Assembly: GCA_018340375.1 (NCBI GenBank)
Contig: JAFFJZ010000047.1
Span: 372,001 to 436,000 of the forward strand
DNA from: Gonatopus flavifemur
Lineage: Eukaryota > Arthropoda > Insecta > Hymenoptera > Dryinidae
DNA: 64,000 nt
Reading direction: 5' to 3'
In this document: positions 22,164-33,300 of the stretch, piece by piece
Numbering within the stretch: position 1 is the first letter of the stretch
Layout: each line of letters starts with the position of its first letter
The notes under the pieces: model-generated
Databases searched by the model: none
What the model saw: the letters and a program-made list of their open reading frames with translations, nothing else
Told to the model about the DNA's origin: nothing
Program-made: the position numbers and the translations under genes

Positions 22164-23082
22164 TGTGACTATAAGTAATCAGGGAAAGAGAGATGAGTAG
22201 GAAAAGAGAAAGAGAGAAAGGAAGAAAGAAAGAAAGACAAAGCTATAGGACGCAGAGGGGATATAACATATCAAGGAAGTATCGAAAGAGAGTCGTCTCA
22301 CAAGCCTTGAGGTGATAACGAGTGCGCACCACTAATTCATTCGTATAAACGTCTTCATTAAAGACTTAGAAAGTATATCTAATATTGCCTGAATTTATTT
22401 CAATTCACATCGAGTGTACTCACGTGTCAATACCCGAGTGGAGAATTTTTCAAAATTGTATAAAATTTATATCGAATTATATCTGAATTATATATAAATT
22501 ACATTGAATTATATACAAATTATATATAATTTTGAAAATTTTTCCACTCGGGTATCTATCAATACATCGATGGTCTCCGTGACGACGGGTAAAAGACAAG
22601 AATTAAAAGGGATATACTTGACCAGAAGATATACCACTAGAAGACGACGGAACAAAACGGCCAAATTCTGAAGATAAGGACGTCCATGGCATTCTTCTGA
22701 ACCACCAGCGATCTGGGATCATCAACCACTCACAAGATACGTCTCGATCGACAAATTCAATCCATTGATTCACGTGAATTATAAAATCTATAGCCTCTTT
22801 CTCTCTTCCCTCAAATTTATACGAGCACACGGCAGACAATTATAACTTCAGATATTGGACATGTGTTTGCACTAAACACTCGAACAAATATATGTGTATA
22901 CCTATCAAATAGGAGTGAATAATTCTTGTACTCTACGCTTATTTCACTTTTATTGAATCTGTCAAATATATGTATATATCGAATTCGACACTCTTACGTT
23001 TATTTGCATTTTTAGAGTTATTTAATAAATTGATTTCCTTCTTTCCCTATCAGCTAGTAGAGTAGGGGATTCGAAGGTTACA
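22164..23082 (+). repeat. Gypsy 5' LTR
   Basis: 919 bp from TGTGACTATA to GGTTACA. Without the 120-bp MITE plus TA it is 797 bp, the same length I calculate for the 3' LTR after removing its insertions. Confidence 0.9.
22433..22552. repeat. 120-bp MITE in the 5' LTR (CCCGAGTGG ends, TA duplication)
   Basis: CCCGAGTGGAGAATTTTTCA at the left and TTTTTCCACTCGGG at the right, with TA on each side. The matching place in the 3' LTR (about 52735) has no insertion, giving a natural empty site. The centre is almost all A and T. Confidence 0.85.
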
Positions 23083-23083
23083 G

Positions 23084-23098
23084 TGGCGCCCGAACAAA
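23084..23098 (+). promoter_or_regulatory. Primer-binding site, complementary to tRNA-Lys 3' end
   Basis: TGGCGCCCGAACA begins one base after the LTR and matches the complement of a tRNA-Lys acceptor end, the primer for minus-strand DNA synthesis. Confidence 0.8.
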
Positions 23099-23211
23099 AA
23101 GAGTAAATAAAATAAAGTTGAAGTAAGCGAAGAGGTCGAAATAATAAAGTATAATAATGTATCATTTTCGAGTATGAATTTTGTTTCTCTTTTATGGGTT
23201 CGCATTCGTGA

Positions 23212-24582
23212 ATGGAAACTAGAGCTAAAAAATATGAATTGAAAACAACTATTGATAAAAAGAATAGAAAAAGAAAAAGTAGTGGAAGGATTTCAGAGGA
23301 TCCAGCTAAAAGACAAGCAGTTGTATCTAATGTAAATTCATTGCAAAATACTGAGAAAAATAAAAAAGTCATTATTAAAAATAACAAAATGGAACAACGA
23401 ATCAAACAATTGCAAGCCGAAGTGGCTAAAATGCAATTATTGAAAAATGAAGTTGAGGCAATGAAATTACAATTACAACAACAAACGGAGCAAGGTAGTA
23501 GTACGAGTAACACCGTCGTAACGCATAATTCATTAATGGAAACCCAACGAATATATTTGGAAATCAAACCACCTTCTTTTAGTGATGAGAATCAAACACA
23601 CCCTATCGAATTTGTACAAGAATTAGATAATCATTTGAATATAAAGAACATGACAGATCAGTGTGAATTGTGGATAATAGGAAGTTGTTGGAAAGAAAAT
23701 GCAGAACGGTGGTTTGAAGTTTCTAAAGCGGAATTCACGTCATATGAAACATTCAAAGAATCATTTAAAAAAGCATTCTATTCTATTCCGATACAAATGA
23801 AAATAAAAGATCGGTGGCAAAGTCGGAAATATGATGCGAGTATGAAACTTTTCGAAACATATTTCTTAGAGCAAAATAAAATCGCTCAATATTTCGAACC
23901 TAAAATGTCGACATTCGAAATGAACTATAATATTGTAAAACAATTGCCTATGAAAGCAAAAGAAACTCTTGCTAGTATTGATTTTGAAAAAACAGAGAAT
24001 ATAATAAATACTCTAAGATACGTGGATTCAAATTTACGAGTCAATATTGTGAATAACGTTGAAACTTGTCCTTTGAATTCAGAAAATCAGATTAGAATAT
24101 TGAAACCATCAAATAGGAATACAAATAATCAAGGTAATGGAAGATCATACAATAACATAACGTGGAACGAAAACCGTAATTTCAAAAGACCGTATTATAA
24201 TAGACAAGAGGATTCAAATCGTAACAGAAATTATAAACAGAACGATTATAGTGGAAATCAAAGACATCAAAATAAAAGTCACGAGCATCAATTCCTCAAG
24301 CCAAATATGTCACATAATCGATCTAATCTTTATGAAAGACAAAATCTTGGTTATCAAAGATATAATAACGGAGATGTACGAAATAAAAGATATGGCGTCG
24401 AGAATAATTTTAATGGTAATGATCCAAATCATAGAAGCTCTAGAATGTATAATCGTAATAATAGTATGAATCGTCCACAAAATGAAAATTACAATCAAAC
24501 AAATCATCAATTTCAGCAAAATGATTCTTCGTCATCTTCGTATAAGAAACATACAGGCTCACAACAGCATTTAAACGAATAA
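23212..24582 (+). CDS. gag: Gypsy Gag polyprotein
   Basis: 456 aa, intact. It would build the cytoplasmic virus-like particle and bind element RNA. Seen: a basic N-terminus, a predicted coiled coil at about residues 55-95 (KMEQRIKQLQAEVAKMQLLK), then a retrotransposon gag core with PPSFSDENQTHPIEFVQELD, W..gSC.....W and FKESFKKAFY. The C-terminal third is very rich in Asn, Arg, Gln and Tyr and probably binds nucleic acid; no CCHC zinc knuckle is present. Gag ends with HLNE and TAA two codons after a slippery heptamer. The ATG at 23212 is the first good start after the PBS. Confidence 0.88.
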   Translation: METRAKKYELKTTIDKKNRKRKSSGRISEDPAKRQAVVSNVNSLQNTEKNKKVIIKNNKMEQRIKQLQAEVAKMQLLKNEVEAMKLQLQQQTEQGSSTSNTVVTHNSLMETQRIYLEIKPPSFSDENQTHPIEFVQELDNHLNIKNMTDQCELWIIGSCWKENAERWFEVSKAEFTSYETFKESFKKAFYSIPIQMKIKDRWQSRKYDASMKLFETYFLEQNKIAQYFEPKMSTFEMNYNIVKQLPMKAKETLASIDFEKTENIINTLRYVDSNLRVNIVNNVETCPLNSENQIRILKPSNRNTNNQGNGRSYNNITWNENRNFKRPYYNRQEDSNRNRNYKQNDYSGNQRHQNKSHEHQFLKPNMSHNRSNLYERQNLGYQRYNNGDVRNKRYGVENNFNGNDPNHRSSRMYNRNNSMNRPQNENYNQTNHQFQQNDSSSSSYKKHTGSQQHLNE

Positions 24583-24612
24583 AGAGCCCACAGGGGAGAG
24601 GTCCGACTGTGG
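24570..24612 (+). promoter_or_regulatory. -1 ribosomal frameshift site joining gag to pol
   Basis: Slippery T_TTA_AAC at 24570-24576 is in the gag frame, directly before GAA TAA. A one-base backward slip gives a frame that runs without stops into pol. 11 nt downstream, CCACAG (24588-24593) and CTGTGG (24607-24612) can form a 6-bp stem. Confidence 0.75.
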
Positions 24613-27431
24613 TCTTGCAGAATCTTGGTGTCGAAGAGGCCCTACAATATGGAATCGAACTGGGGGAAGCAATTGAGGAAAATATCGATCAAAGCGAGAT
24701 GAGTACACCAATTATGGCGATACAAATCTTGAGACAAAATTTCAAAGCTATACTTGACACAGGTAGTGTATATAATTGCATTTCTGAATCAATGGATGCA
24801 GAACTCGACGAAAAAGTTCCCATATTGGAGTTGCCAGTGCCTAACATACAAATATATGGGGCTGTAAAATCGAAACCAATTAAAATAAAAAAGCAAATTT
24901 TGTTATCAGTGAAAATAGGAGAAAAAGAATTTGATGTCGATTTTTTCGTAATACCCGGCTTATTAACTAACATTATAATATGGACAAAATGGATGGATAA
25001 ACATCGAGTTATTATCAATGATAAAAGTCAAAATGTAATTATCGGAGATAAAATTATAAATTTACATCAAGCATACGGGGAAAAGGGGAATTTAGATGGA
25101 GAAAAAATGTTAATAATTCGAAATGAAATCGAAAGCGATAAGCTCAAAAGTCTAAAGGGTAATAACAATACGAATCTTCAAAATGAAGAAATTTATGTAG
25201 AAGACGAGGTGATTTCATTGCAAACGTTATTTACGGAAAAAGATCAAGGGTTAGAAGGGGAAGAAAGTTGTAATAAAAATGAAAGAAGTGAATATCAAAA
25301 TAACAGGGATATAGATATTAACTATAGAAGTGATGAAAATGAAAGTTACGGAGAGTTTAATGGAATTATAAAGATTCCAAATAGCAAGTTAGAAAGGAAG
25401 AATGATGAAGAGCATATTGATATGTATTTTATTAATTTCATGCAGGAGAAACAACAATACGCGACCAATGAAGAATGTGTAGATTTGACAAATGAAAAAT
25501 ATCAACAAGAAAGGGGATTTAGTCAATTGAAAAGGTTGGATAAAAGTGATCGAGATGTTGAGATGAATATAAATAAAAATGAAAATAAAAATGAAGAAAC
25601 GCTATCCTCGTTTTCAGAAGACGTCCGAACAAGCGTTAATCAAACTAATACCCTCAATGAGGAACAACAAAAGCTTCTATTCGATAGAATTATACAATGT
25701 GAAGAGGCGTTCTATGATAAGCCAAGTTGTACCACGATATATGAGTACAAAATTAGAATAAAAGCTCATAAACCTTCTATTTGGAAAACTTATTCAATTT
25801 CGATTAAATACCGAGAAAAGGTTAACAAAGAAATAGAAAACCTATTACAAGCGGGTATTATTGAAAGATCGACAAGTAGTTATTGTAACCCACTAAGGGT
25901 AGTTTTGAAGCCGAATGGATCAATTCGATTATGTTTAGACGCATGGATGTTGAATACTTACATAGAAATAGATAACGAAAGACCACCTTTGATTGAAAAT
26001 ATATTACAGAAATATGAAGGTGCAAAATACATTACTACCCTAGACATGACATGTGGGTACTGGCAAATCCCATTGGAAAAGAGCAGCAGGAAATACACTG
26101 CATTCATCCTTGAAGGGTCCACATATCATTTTTGCAGAGTCCCCTACGGACTCAAAACAGCAGGATCCGCATTTATGCGAGCTGTGAGAATGGCAGTGGG
26201 TAATTCATGTGATTTGTTCGCAACAATATATATTGACGACATCGTGATTGCGTCAAAAAGTTTCGAAGAACATTTAGATCATATTGAAAAAATTCTACGA
26301 ATAATGATGGAACATAATTTCAAATTAAAATTCGGAAAATCAAAATTTTGTAGAGAAAGCGTTCCTTTTATGGGAATTATTTTGTCAACCAGGGGCATAA
26401 AACCAGACCCTGAAAAGTTGCAGACAATAATAGAATATAAAACCCCGACGAGTAGAGTTGAATTACAAAAGTTCCTAGGATTATGTAACTTTTATAGAAG
26501 ATTCGTGATCAAGTATGCTGAATGCATAAATTCTTCCAGAAATCTTCCGAGTAGTAATGTAAGATGGCGCTGGACAGAAAATCATCAAGAAGCGTTTAAT
26601 AATTTAAAAAATCAATTCATAAATACGGTATTCTTAAATCACTATATGATTGATCAATCGTTTCATGTCCAGACAGATGCAAGTAATGTTGCCATCAGTG
26701 GAATTTTATATCAATATGATCAAAATAACGATAAAAGAATAATCTCTATCATAAGCAGATGCCTTAAGGAACACGAACAAAATTATACAGCAACGGAAAA
26801 AGAACTGCTAGCAGTAGTTTATGCTGTGACTAAATTTCGTGTATATCTATTTGGCAATCACTTTTTCATAGAAACGGATCATAAGGCATTAATTTTTTTC
26901 ACAACAACATCTTATTATAATTCTCGTCTGATGCGGTGGAATTTACTACTTCAACAATATTCATTCTCCATAAAACATTGCCCAGGTGAGGAAAATATAA
27001 CCGCTGACTTCTTCAGTAGGTACGGTTTGAAACAATCGATACAGAACCCGCAACAGTGCATAATAATGAAAATGCACACTGAAATATCACAAATGTACAC
27101 GATTAAAAAATCGATAAAACCATTGATTTTCCCAGAGAAAGGATTAACAATTAATATTAAAAACATAAAACAGCTGCAATGTGGGGATGAACGTCTGTTC
27201 AGAATAATTCATAAATTGAAGAATGGTAACTTGATCTTGGGATATAGACTTCACGAGGGAGTCTTATTCCACAAATCAAATCATTCTGAAAATTGGTGCG
27301 TGGTAATTCCGCAGGCGTTCACCAGAACATTGATAGGCGAAATTCATAAGAACTTGGGCCATGTTGGCACGTATAAAATGAAAAATATGTACAACAATGT
27401 TATTATTGGTTTAATATGGATAGAGATATAA
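24576..27431 (+). CDS. pol: Gypsy Pol: protease, reverse transcriptase, RNase H, start of integrase
   Basis: Expressed by -1 frameshift from gag. Counting from GTG at 24609: aspartic protease with LDTGS (Asp50), an Asn/Glu-rich spacer (about 150-370), and reverse transcriptase from about 385 with LDMTCGYWQIPL, VPYGLKTAGSAF and the YIDD active site at 541-544. Then comes the connection region, RNase H with TDAS (about 689), TATEKELLAVVYA and ETDHKAL, then HKNLGHVGTYKM, the His pair of the integrase HHCC finger. The frame ends at 27431, but the protein clearly continues as IKQLPKSCDLCQ in the frame starting near 27416. So a frameshift lies at about 27405-27416. Confidence 0.88.
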   Translation, partial: RIKSPQGRGPTVVLQNLGVEEALQYGIELGEAIEENIDQSEMSTPIMAIQILRQNFKAILDTGSVYNCISESMDAELDEKVPILELPVPNIQIYGAVKSKPIKIKKQILLSVKIGEKEFDVDFFVIPGLLTNIIIWTKWMDKHRVIINDKSQNVIIGDKIINLHQAYGEKGNLDGEKMLIIRNEIESDKLKSLKGNNNTNLQNEEIYVEDEVISLQTLFTEKDQGLEGEESCNKNERSEYQNNRDIDINYRSDENESYGEFNGIIKIPNSKLERKNDEEHIDMYFINFMQEKQQYATNEECVDLTNEKYQQERGFSQLKRLDKSDRDVEMNINKNENKNEETLSSFSEDVRTSVNQTNTLNEEQQKLLFDRIIQCEEAFYDKPSCTTIYEYKIRIKAHKPSIWKTYSISIKYREKVNKEIENLLQAGIIERSTSSYCNPLRVVLKPNGSIRLCLDAWMLNTYIEIDNERPPLIENILQKYEGAKYITTLDMTCGYWQIPLEKSSRKYTAFILEGSTYHFCRVPYGLKTAGSAFMRAVRMAVGNSCDLFATIYIDDIVIASKSFEEHLDHIEKILRIMMEHNFKLKFGKSKFCRESVPFMGIILSTRGIKPDPEKLQTIIEYKTPTSRVELQKFLGLCNFYRRFVIKYAECINSSRNLPSSNVRWRWTENHQEAFNNLKNQFINTVFLNHYMIDQSFHVQTDASNVAISGILYQYDQNNDKRIISIISRCLKEHEQNYTATEKELLAVVYAVTKFRVYLFGNHFFIETDHKALIFFTTTSYYNSRLMRWNLLLQQYSFSIKHCPGEENITADFFSRYGLKQSIQNPQQCIIMKMHTEISQMYTIKKSIKPLIFPEKGLTINIKNIKQLQCGDERLFRIIHKLKNGNLILGYRLHEGVLFHKSNHSENWCVVIPQAFTRTLIGEIHKNLGHVGTYKMKNMYNNVIIGLIWIEI

Positions 27432-27794
27432 AACAACTTCCGAAATCATGTGACCTGTGTCAACGGGTGAAAATAAATAATGTGGCAATGGAGGGTGAAT
27501 ATCGACCTATATTGACAAAAGATATGCACGAATTAGTGACACTGGATTTATATGGCCCACTGCTCGTGTCGATTGGTGGAGTTCAATTCATTTTGGTGAT
27601 CATGGATGTATTTCCTAAATTTGTGAAATTATAAACAATGAAGAAGGCTAATGCTTAAAGTTGTTTGCAAAAAATAATTAAACATTACATTCCCGTGGTA
27701 GGGAAACCGAAAGTAATCTTATCAGACCACGGTAGTCAATTTACATCTGAATTATGGAAGGAAACTCTTAGCAATCTCGATATCAACGTTACTT
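27416..27794 (+). pseudogene. Gypsy integrase, 5' part (frameshifted, two stops, cut by CACTA-like insertion)
   Basis: Carries the CDLCQ Cys pair of the zinc finger, VTLDLYGPL (first catalytic Asp) and LSDHGSQFTSELW (second Asp). One frame throughout, with TAA at 27632-27634 (after FPKFVKL, where this family usually has Tyr) and TAA at 27656-27658. It breaks at TT 27793-27794 in the middle of the core, between the second Asp and the Glu. Confidence 0.85.
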
Positions 27795-27812
27795 CCCGCG
27801 CGGAAAAAAACA

Positions 27813-28590
27813 GTATGGGAAAGAGTCTGGCACTGAGTCTTGGTGAAAGTCAATGCCAGAGTCTGTAATATAGTAAAGGGGTGATCTCGCCATAGGCCGT
27901 TTCCCATATCGGAATCACATACCCTGCTCTCAAAATCGGATGTAGTATGGGAGAGATCATTTCCTTAACAGTGATCCTGCACTGCGACAGAATAGAACGA
28001 AGTACGGGAAGAACGATTTTTCGAACCGCAAGAATGAGATTCTTCCAGGCGCAATATAGTATTGGAAAGATCATTTGTGTTGATTGTAACGTGGGACACA
28101 GTATAGGAGCGATCCTCTGCCAAATGAGGATTTGTTTGTCCCAAATGGAATGTGGTATGGGAAAGACAATTTTTTTACTGTAACATCGAACCTCCCAATG
28201 GAAACGGAATATAAGACAGTGTTACAGAGTAGAATGCAGTATGGGAAAGACAATTTCCCAAACTGCTAGCGTGTGCTCTCACAGAGCAGGATATCGTTTC
28301 AAAGAGATTATTTGCAACTCATCGCCATGTGTTTCAAAATGGTATGTAGTATGGGAAGGACGATCTTCAAAATTGCAGCGTTGAACCTTCAGGCGGAAGG
28401 AAGTATGGGAGAACTCATTTTCCCAATCGCAGGGTCGTTATATCTGAATGAATCATCAAAATTGATTGAAGTATGGGAGAGACGATTTCCCAAACTCCAA
28501 TGATCCAATATCCCGAGGCGAAATGTAGTATGGTAGAGATCATGTTACATACAGTAAGATTGAATTTTCTTAAAGCAAAATATACTGTAT
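27813..28590 (+). promoter_or_regulatory. Subterminal motif array (AGTATGGGAAAGA), left end
   Basis: About thirteen copies of a motif near (C/T)AGTATGGGA(A/G)AGA, spaced about 60-80 bp, mostly in one orientation. Examples: CAGTATGGGAAAGAGTCT (27811), TAGTATGGGAGAGATCATTT (27945), AGTATGGGAAAGACAATTT (28240). Such arrays bind transposition proteins in plant CACTA elements (established); binding here is inferred. Confidence 0.75.
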
Positions 28591-28906
28591 GAGAGATAGT
28601 TTTTCGAATCAGGATGGTTTTTTGCGGACCATGATTTATTTTTTTCCGAATGAAAATGTACTCTTCAAATATGAATATGAAGAAAAAAGAAGTATATTTC
28701 GGTACCAAGTTTTTGACGGAAATATTTTTTTGGAGGATCAAAAACATTTTGTATTGAGTAAAAAATATTTTTTGTTGAGAATTTAGTACCCAGATAGTTT
28801 TGTTGGAAAGAGAAAACCTTGGTCACCGTACAAAAGGTTTTGGTCCTTCACATATAAACCACAATATTTCGTTATTTCAACAAAACATTCTTTTCGATGT
28901 AGATTA

Positions 28907-29482
28907 TACAGGGTGAGTCAGAAACTGTGGACATCCCTTGACAGGCATAATCTTGAAGAGAATTTGAATCAATCTCTCCTCTGGCAAATTTTGACCTGGG
29001 CCTTAGATTTTTGGATATGAGCATTTTTAAATTTTTCGAAAAAACCTCATATCTTGAAATCACTGTGTGCTGGACATTTTAATCTAACATCATTCACTAA
29101 GTCGGATCAAGGCGCATGCTTTAGAAGAAAATCGAACCAGTCCAGCGGTTTTCGTTGTGGAGTTATAGCGATTTGAAATTGTTGGCATTTCAGCCAATCA
29201 GCATCCAACAACTTCGAATCGCTTCGACCCTACAACCAAAATCGCTAGATTGATTTAATTTTTTTCTAGGGATGCGCCTTGATCTGACTCAGCGAATGGT
29301 GTTAGATTCAATTGTCCAGCACACAGTGATTCCAAGATATCAGGTTTCTTTGAAAAATTGAAAAATACTCATATCTCAAAATCTAAGGCTGGGATCAAAA
29401 TTTGCCACGGGGAAAACCGATTCAAAATCTCTTCAAGATTACGCCTGCCAAGGCATGCCCACATTTTCTGACTCACCCTGTA
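28907..29482. repeat. 576-bp fold-back MITE in left arm (ACAGGGTGAGTCAGAAA ends)
   Basis: TACAGGGTGAGTCAGAAACT and TTCTGACTCACCCTGTA are inverted ends with TA at each border. Inner arms pair over about 250 bp. Confidence 0.8.
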
Positions 29483-29629
29483 TATGACTAATTGAACTAC
29501 GATGTTCAACCCCAACATAAGTTTTGCCGTATCCACACTCGTACGATGTTGAGAGTAGATCGTATTTTTTTCAGTGTACTATTAAGTCGGTGTGGAAATT
29601 GTTCAATGATCCCCTTTATTTCAAGCAAT

Positions 29630-29970
29630 CCCCATTTGCTCACTCTCTGAATTCCTTGGAGTGAAAAATTCACTCTCGAAGAGTGAAAATACTGCAAGTC
29701 CAGAGAGAGTGAGATTCCACTCTTGAATAGTGACTTTTCACTCCATAAGAGTGAATTCTCACTCCAACAGAGTGAAGTTTCAACTCGATTTAAAGAGTGA
29801 AATCTCACTTTCTTTTGAGAGTGAAATCCTCACTCTAAGAGAGTGAAAATTTACTCTTATGGAGTGAAAACTCACTCTTCAGGAGTGGAGAGAGATGTCA
29901 CTCTTGTTAGACTTGCAGTATTTTCACTCTTTAGGAGTGAATTTTCACTCCAAGGAATTTAGAGAGCAAG
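29630..29970. repeat. GAGTGAAA/TTTCACTC palindromic repeat tract (left arm)
   Basis: More than 25 copies of CACTC or GAGTG in alternating orientation, spaced about 12-20 bp, with outer CTCTCTGAATTCCTTGGAGT / ACTCCAAGGAATTTAGAGAG inverted. Mirror copy at about 46360-46700. Confidence 0.75.
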
Positions 29971-30226
29971 GTTTCAGATAAAGTACGATATTGATGCGGA
30001 AAAATATGTGTACAAAATTATTTTTTTCAGTCCTATTTTTATCACCATATCCATTTCCATGCTAATTCTAACAGCAGAATGTGTCTCTGGGATATTTTTT
30101 GAACGTTCAAAAACCTCCTTGACGTTTTATGAATGTTCTATAAATGTTCCAGTGGGAACGTTGTGCTGTCCGGGAATTTATTCGAAAATAAAAATGTCTC
30201 CGATATTCGTCTTTGCTAAATTATCT

Positions 30227-30232
30227 TTTATT
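30227..30232 (-). terminator. Poly(A) signal for transposase gene, inside left arm
   Basis: AATAAA on the minus strand, about 150 bp after the transposase stop codon. The same sequence in the right arm serves the BEN gene. Confidence 0.5.
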
Positions 30233-30382
30233 CATCAACAGGAAGAAGAATTATGAAATTCATGTGTTTTAAAGACAATGCAAAATATACAACAATTCAA
30301 TATTCGCAATTATACATCGAACAATAAGCCATAACTAGTACTTAACACTGAACAATGCAAACTACCTTCGATCATTCCCACA

Positions 30383-33300
30383 TTATTCAAACTCTACTGT
30401 ATTAACTGGTTCAATAATGTAAAGAACGTTTCTGTCCTGAACTTCCAAATAGAAGCAAACAGAATTCAAGTCTCTTATATCAATTCCGATGATTTGGTGA
30501 ATCGATGAAGGAACTCCATGTATAAATGGTATGAACGTGTCGTTGAATGATGTTGAAAATGCTGTGTGGGCATTATACTTTCTTATAATAGCGTAGCTAC
30601 TTGCATTGCAGTTGCATAAAGTCCTGCAGGTACAGTTTGTGACTCTGACAAATGTCATAATTATTCCTAAATGAAAATTGCCTTGGAAAATAAATTTTGC
30701 ACCCACATTTTTTGTTTTCAATGTTCTTGCATATGATTCTGCAACATATAAGAATTTGTTTCGATATAATCTATCAAACGACTGGTAATTTGTACCCACA
30801 CACCCACACGTAATCAGTGCATTCTGCACATCTTCTGGTAGTTGTGAAGTGTATTTGAATGTTCCAACTGCATATACGTCACTAGAAATCAAATGTCTCT
30901 TCATGCGTTGCGTTTTATGTCAAGTTATCACAATACGAATGCACATCACTTCCTTCTATCAATTTTTCATCTTTCATTGACGAGATATTCAAATACAATG
31001 AAAGGGTGGATAAAATTTGTAGCTGCGGAGAGTTACTTCCATGAACTAACTTCTTGATAGTGCCGTTCAAACTCTCAAATGGAAAACCGGAAGTAGTCCA
31101 CAGAGGTCCACATTTTTTCACAATTCTTGGAAGGTGTAACAACTGATGTACATTGCTACTCATGTATCTCAACCCATACAACGTTTCAAATCTACTCACA
31201 AATTCATGTAATGCCATGTTTGCAGTTTGAATCATAATATCAGAAATGCTATCTGCATAAAGTGAGGAAACACCTAATACCAGCAGCTTGTATTGGTCAA
31301 AATATTTTCGAGACATGATATCTTCCAACACAGGTAAAGAATAGTAAAAAAACCAATTTTTCAATTCATTCGCTTTCCAATAAGACAAATGATTTTCAAT
31401 GCTTCGAGGTAATCTTTGAACGTGTGAGGGTGGTGTTAAAGAACGCAATCTTTTATCAACGATATGTACATGATTGGATATTGAGAATGGCTGATTAGAA
31501 TACTTAGAATTAAACCACAACTTCAAAAGAGATTTTGTCACACCTTCAAAGACGCAATGCATCGAATCTATAGCAGTCGCTGTGATGTAATTTGATACTA
31601 ACAGAGACAATATAGTTGGACCTTTAACTCCGCATACTGGTTCCCCACTTTCTAATGCTTGTTGAGCGTGGAATTGAGTCTCATCTTCTGTGCGTAGGTC
31701 ATATAATTCATAAGGATAAATATGGACGTTTTCAGTATCTAACCGTAGCCCTGGGTGTTTGCACGTTTGACATCCAAATCTCCCGTTATATTGCTTCATA
31801 TTCAAAAACAAGGCTTTGGCGGGTAAGTCACACGTACCATAAATAATGATTCCGCGAATCATGATCAATTCATCATGTCCAGGTACCTTCACGTGTATGC
31901 CTCTATACATCTCAGTGAGACTGGGTCGGAGGTGTTGTAAGAATAAATTTGGATCAGGTTTTTCAGACCCAAACCAAACACTCACTAGTAACACATTTTC
32001 AATACTGAACCGTTTTGAATAAGGCAATTCATTCATCACAAGGTACATCGGCCAAATACTGAATTTCGATGATCGGAATATAGAAATTCCATCGGAATAC
32101 CATGTGAACGAGATATTCGTAACACGCGATAATATCCCATGATTGGCACTCAATTTCTTATAAATATCACCGTCGTAACAATCTTCATAATTCTCCAAAT
32201 TTTGGCGATTCCTGTTATATTTGTAGTTGAGCATTTCGTAAAACCCTGATCTTCCGAATAAAGATTTCAATTGGTCGATGAGAGGAATTTCAATGAAATG
32301 TGAAACGGATTGGCTCTCATGATTTGAGGGGCATACTGAAGTCTTGTTATCCACACTACGATGACAGTGAGTACAGTAGAAGTGTTGCTTGATAGGAGTT
32401 CGTAATTTATCGAAATATTTTTTGAATTTGTAAACAGAGGTTGTGCAATAATTCGGGCGTGGGCAATGTAGCGCTATTAAATTCAAAACATCCGAAAGTA
32501 ATGCTTTTGTTACATTGTGTCGCGAAGTGAAAGATGAGATCATTAACATGCTTTGAACTACAGTGATAGAAGCTCCTTCATAAAGCGGGATGTCATATTC
32601 ACCCTCATAATCATGTGATTCATCATTGCCGGTCTCCAAATTCACATTATCATCACAATCATCACTCTCTTCTTCGCCTTCTTCTTCATCTATAAAATTA
32701 TTTTTCCGTGAGTGGTGAATTTATAATGAAATTGAATTGTTGAGGAGGGGGGGGGGGGGATCTGAATTAGCAGGACTGAAAAAAGCGTGCTTTTGGGGAT
32801 GTTTATAGGCACGAGAAGGATAATTGAATAAAACGAACTTCTTGGGATATTTTCATGTATGTTTCAAGTTAAGAAACACATTTTTCCAGGGTGACTCAAT
32901 CGGATATACAAGAGTTATGTCCACATTTGTAGAGCACCTTGCAAATGAAGTCTCTCATCGATGTACGAGTTGAAAATCGTACTTTTTATCCAAAACAGGA
33001 GGGCCAAGGAGAATTTTAATTGTCCCACATTATTTTTCCATGTGCATTGAGAGAAATGATCACCAATATCAAGAAATATACGAAAAGGAAAAAATGTGAT
33101 CAAAATTCTCATATTTACGATATACGCAGAGAAAAATTCTTGCTGAAATAGTCTTCTCAGAAAATCTGCTCCGCTGAATTAGCAAAACGTCTGCTGTGAC
33201 AGCAAAAATTTTGCTGGTTTAGAAATTTTCTAGCAGTCTGTAAATCTTTAATGCTGAATTGCTAAATCAGCTAGCACTTACTAAAAAACCAAGGTTTTTT

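Larger units (their letters stand above)
27795..30281 (+). repeat. Left inverted terminal arm of the CACTA-like element
   Basis: Matches 46052-48543 in inverse over its whole length, with only a few differences seen, such as a 12-bp duplication (CTCTATCCCATA) in the right arm. Order inward: subterminal motif array, AT-rich part, a 576-bp MITE, a GAGTGAAA palindrome tract, and a GTGCTGTCCGGGA motif. Confidence 0.9.

Noticed and set aside
22603..22839. Minus-strand frame in the LTR
   Set aside because: No domain; lies wholly within the 5' LTR.
23022..23567. 181-codon minus-strand hydrophobic frame
   Set aside because: Antisense shadow of gag; the plus-strand frame has clear gag features.
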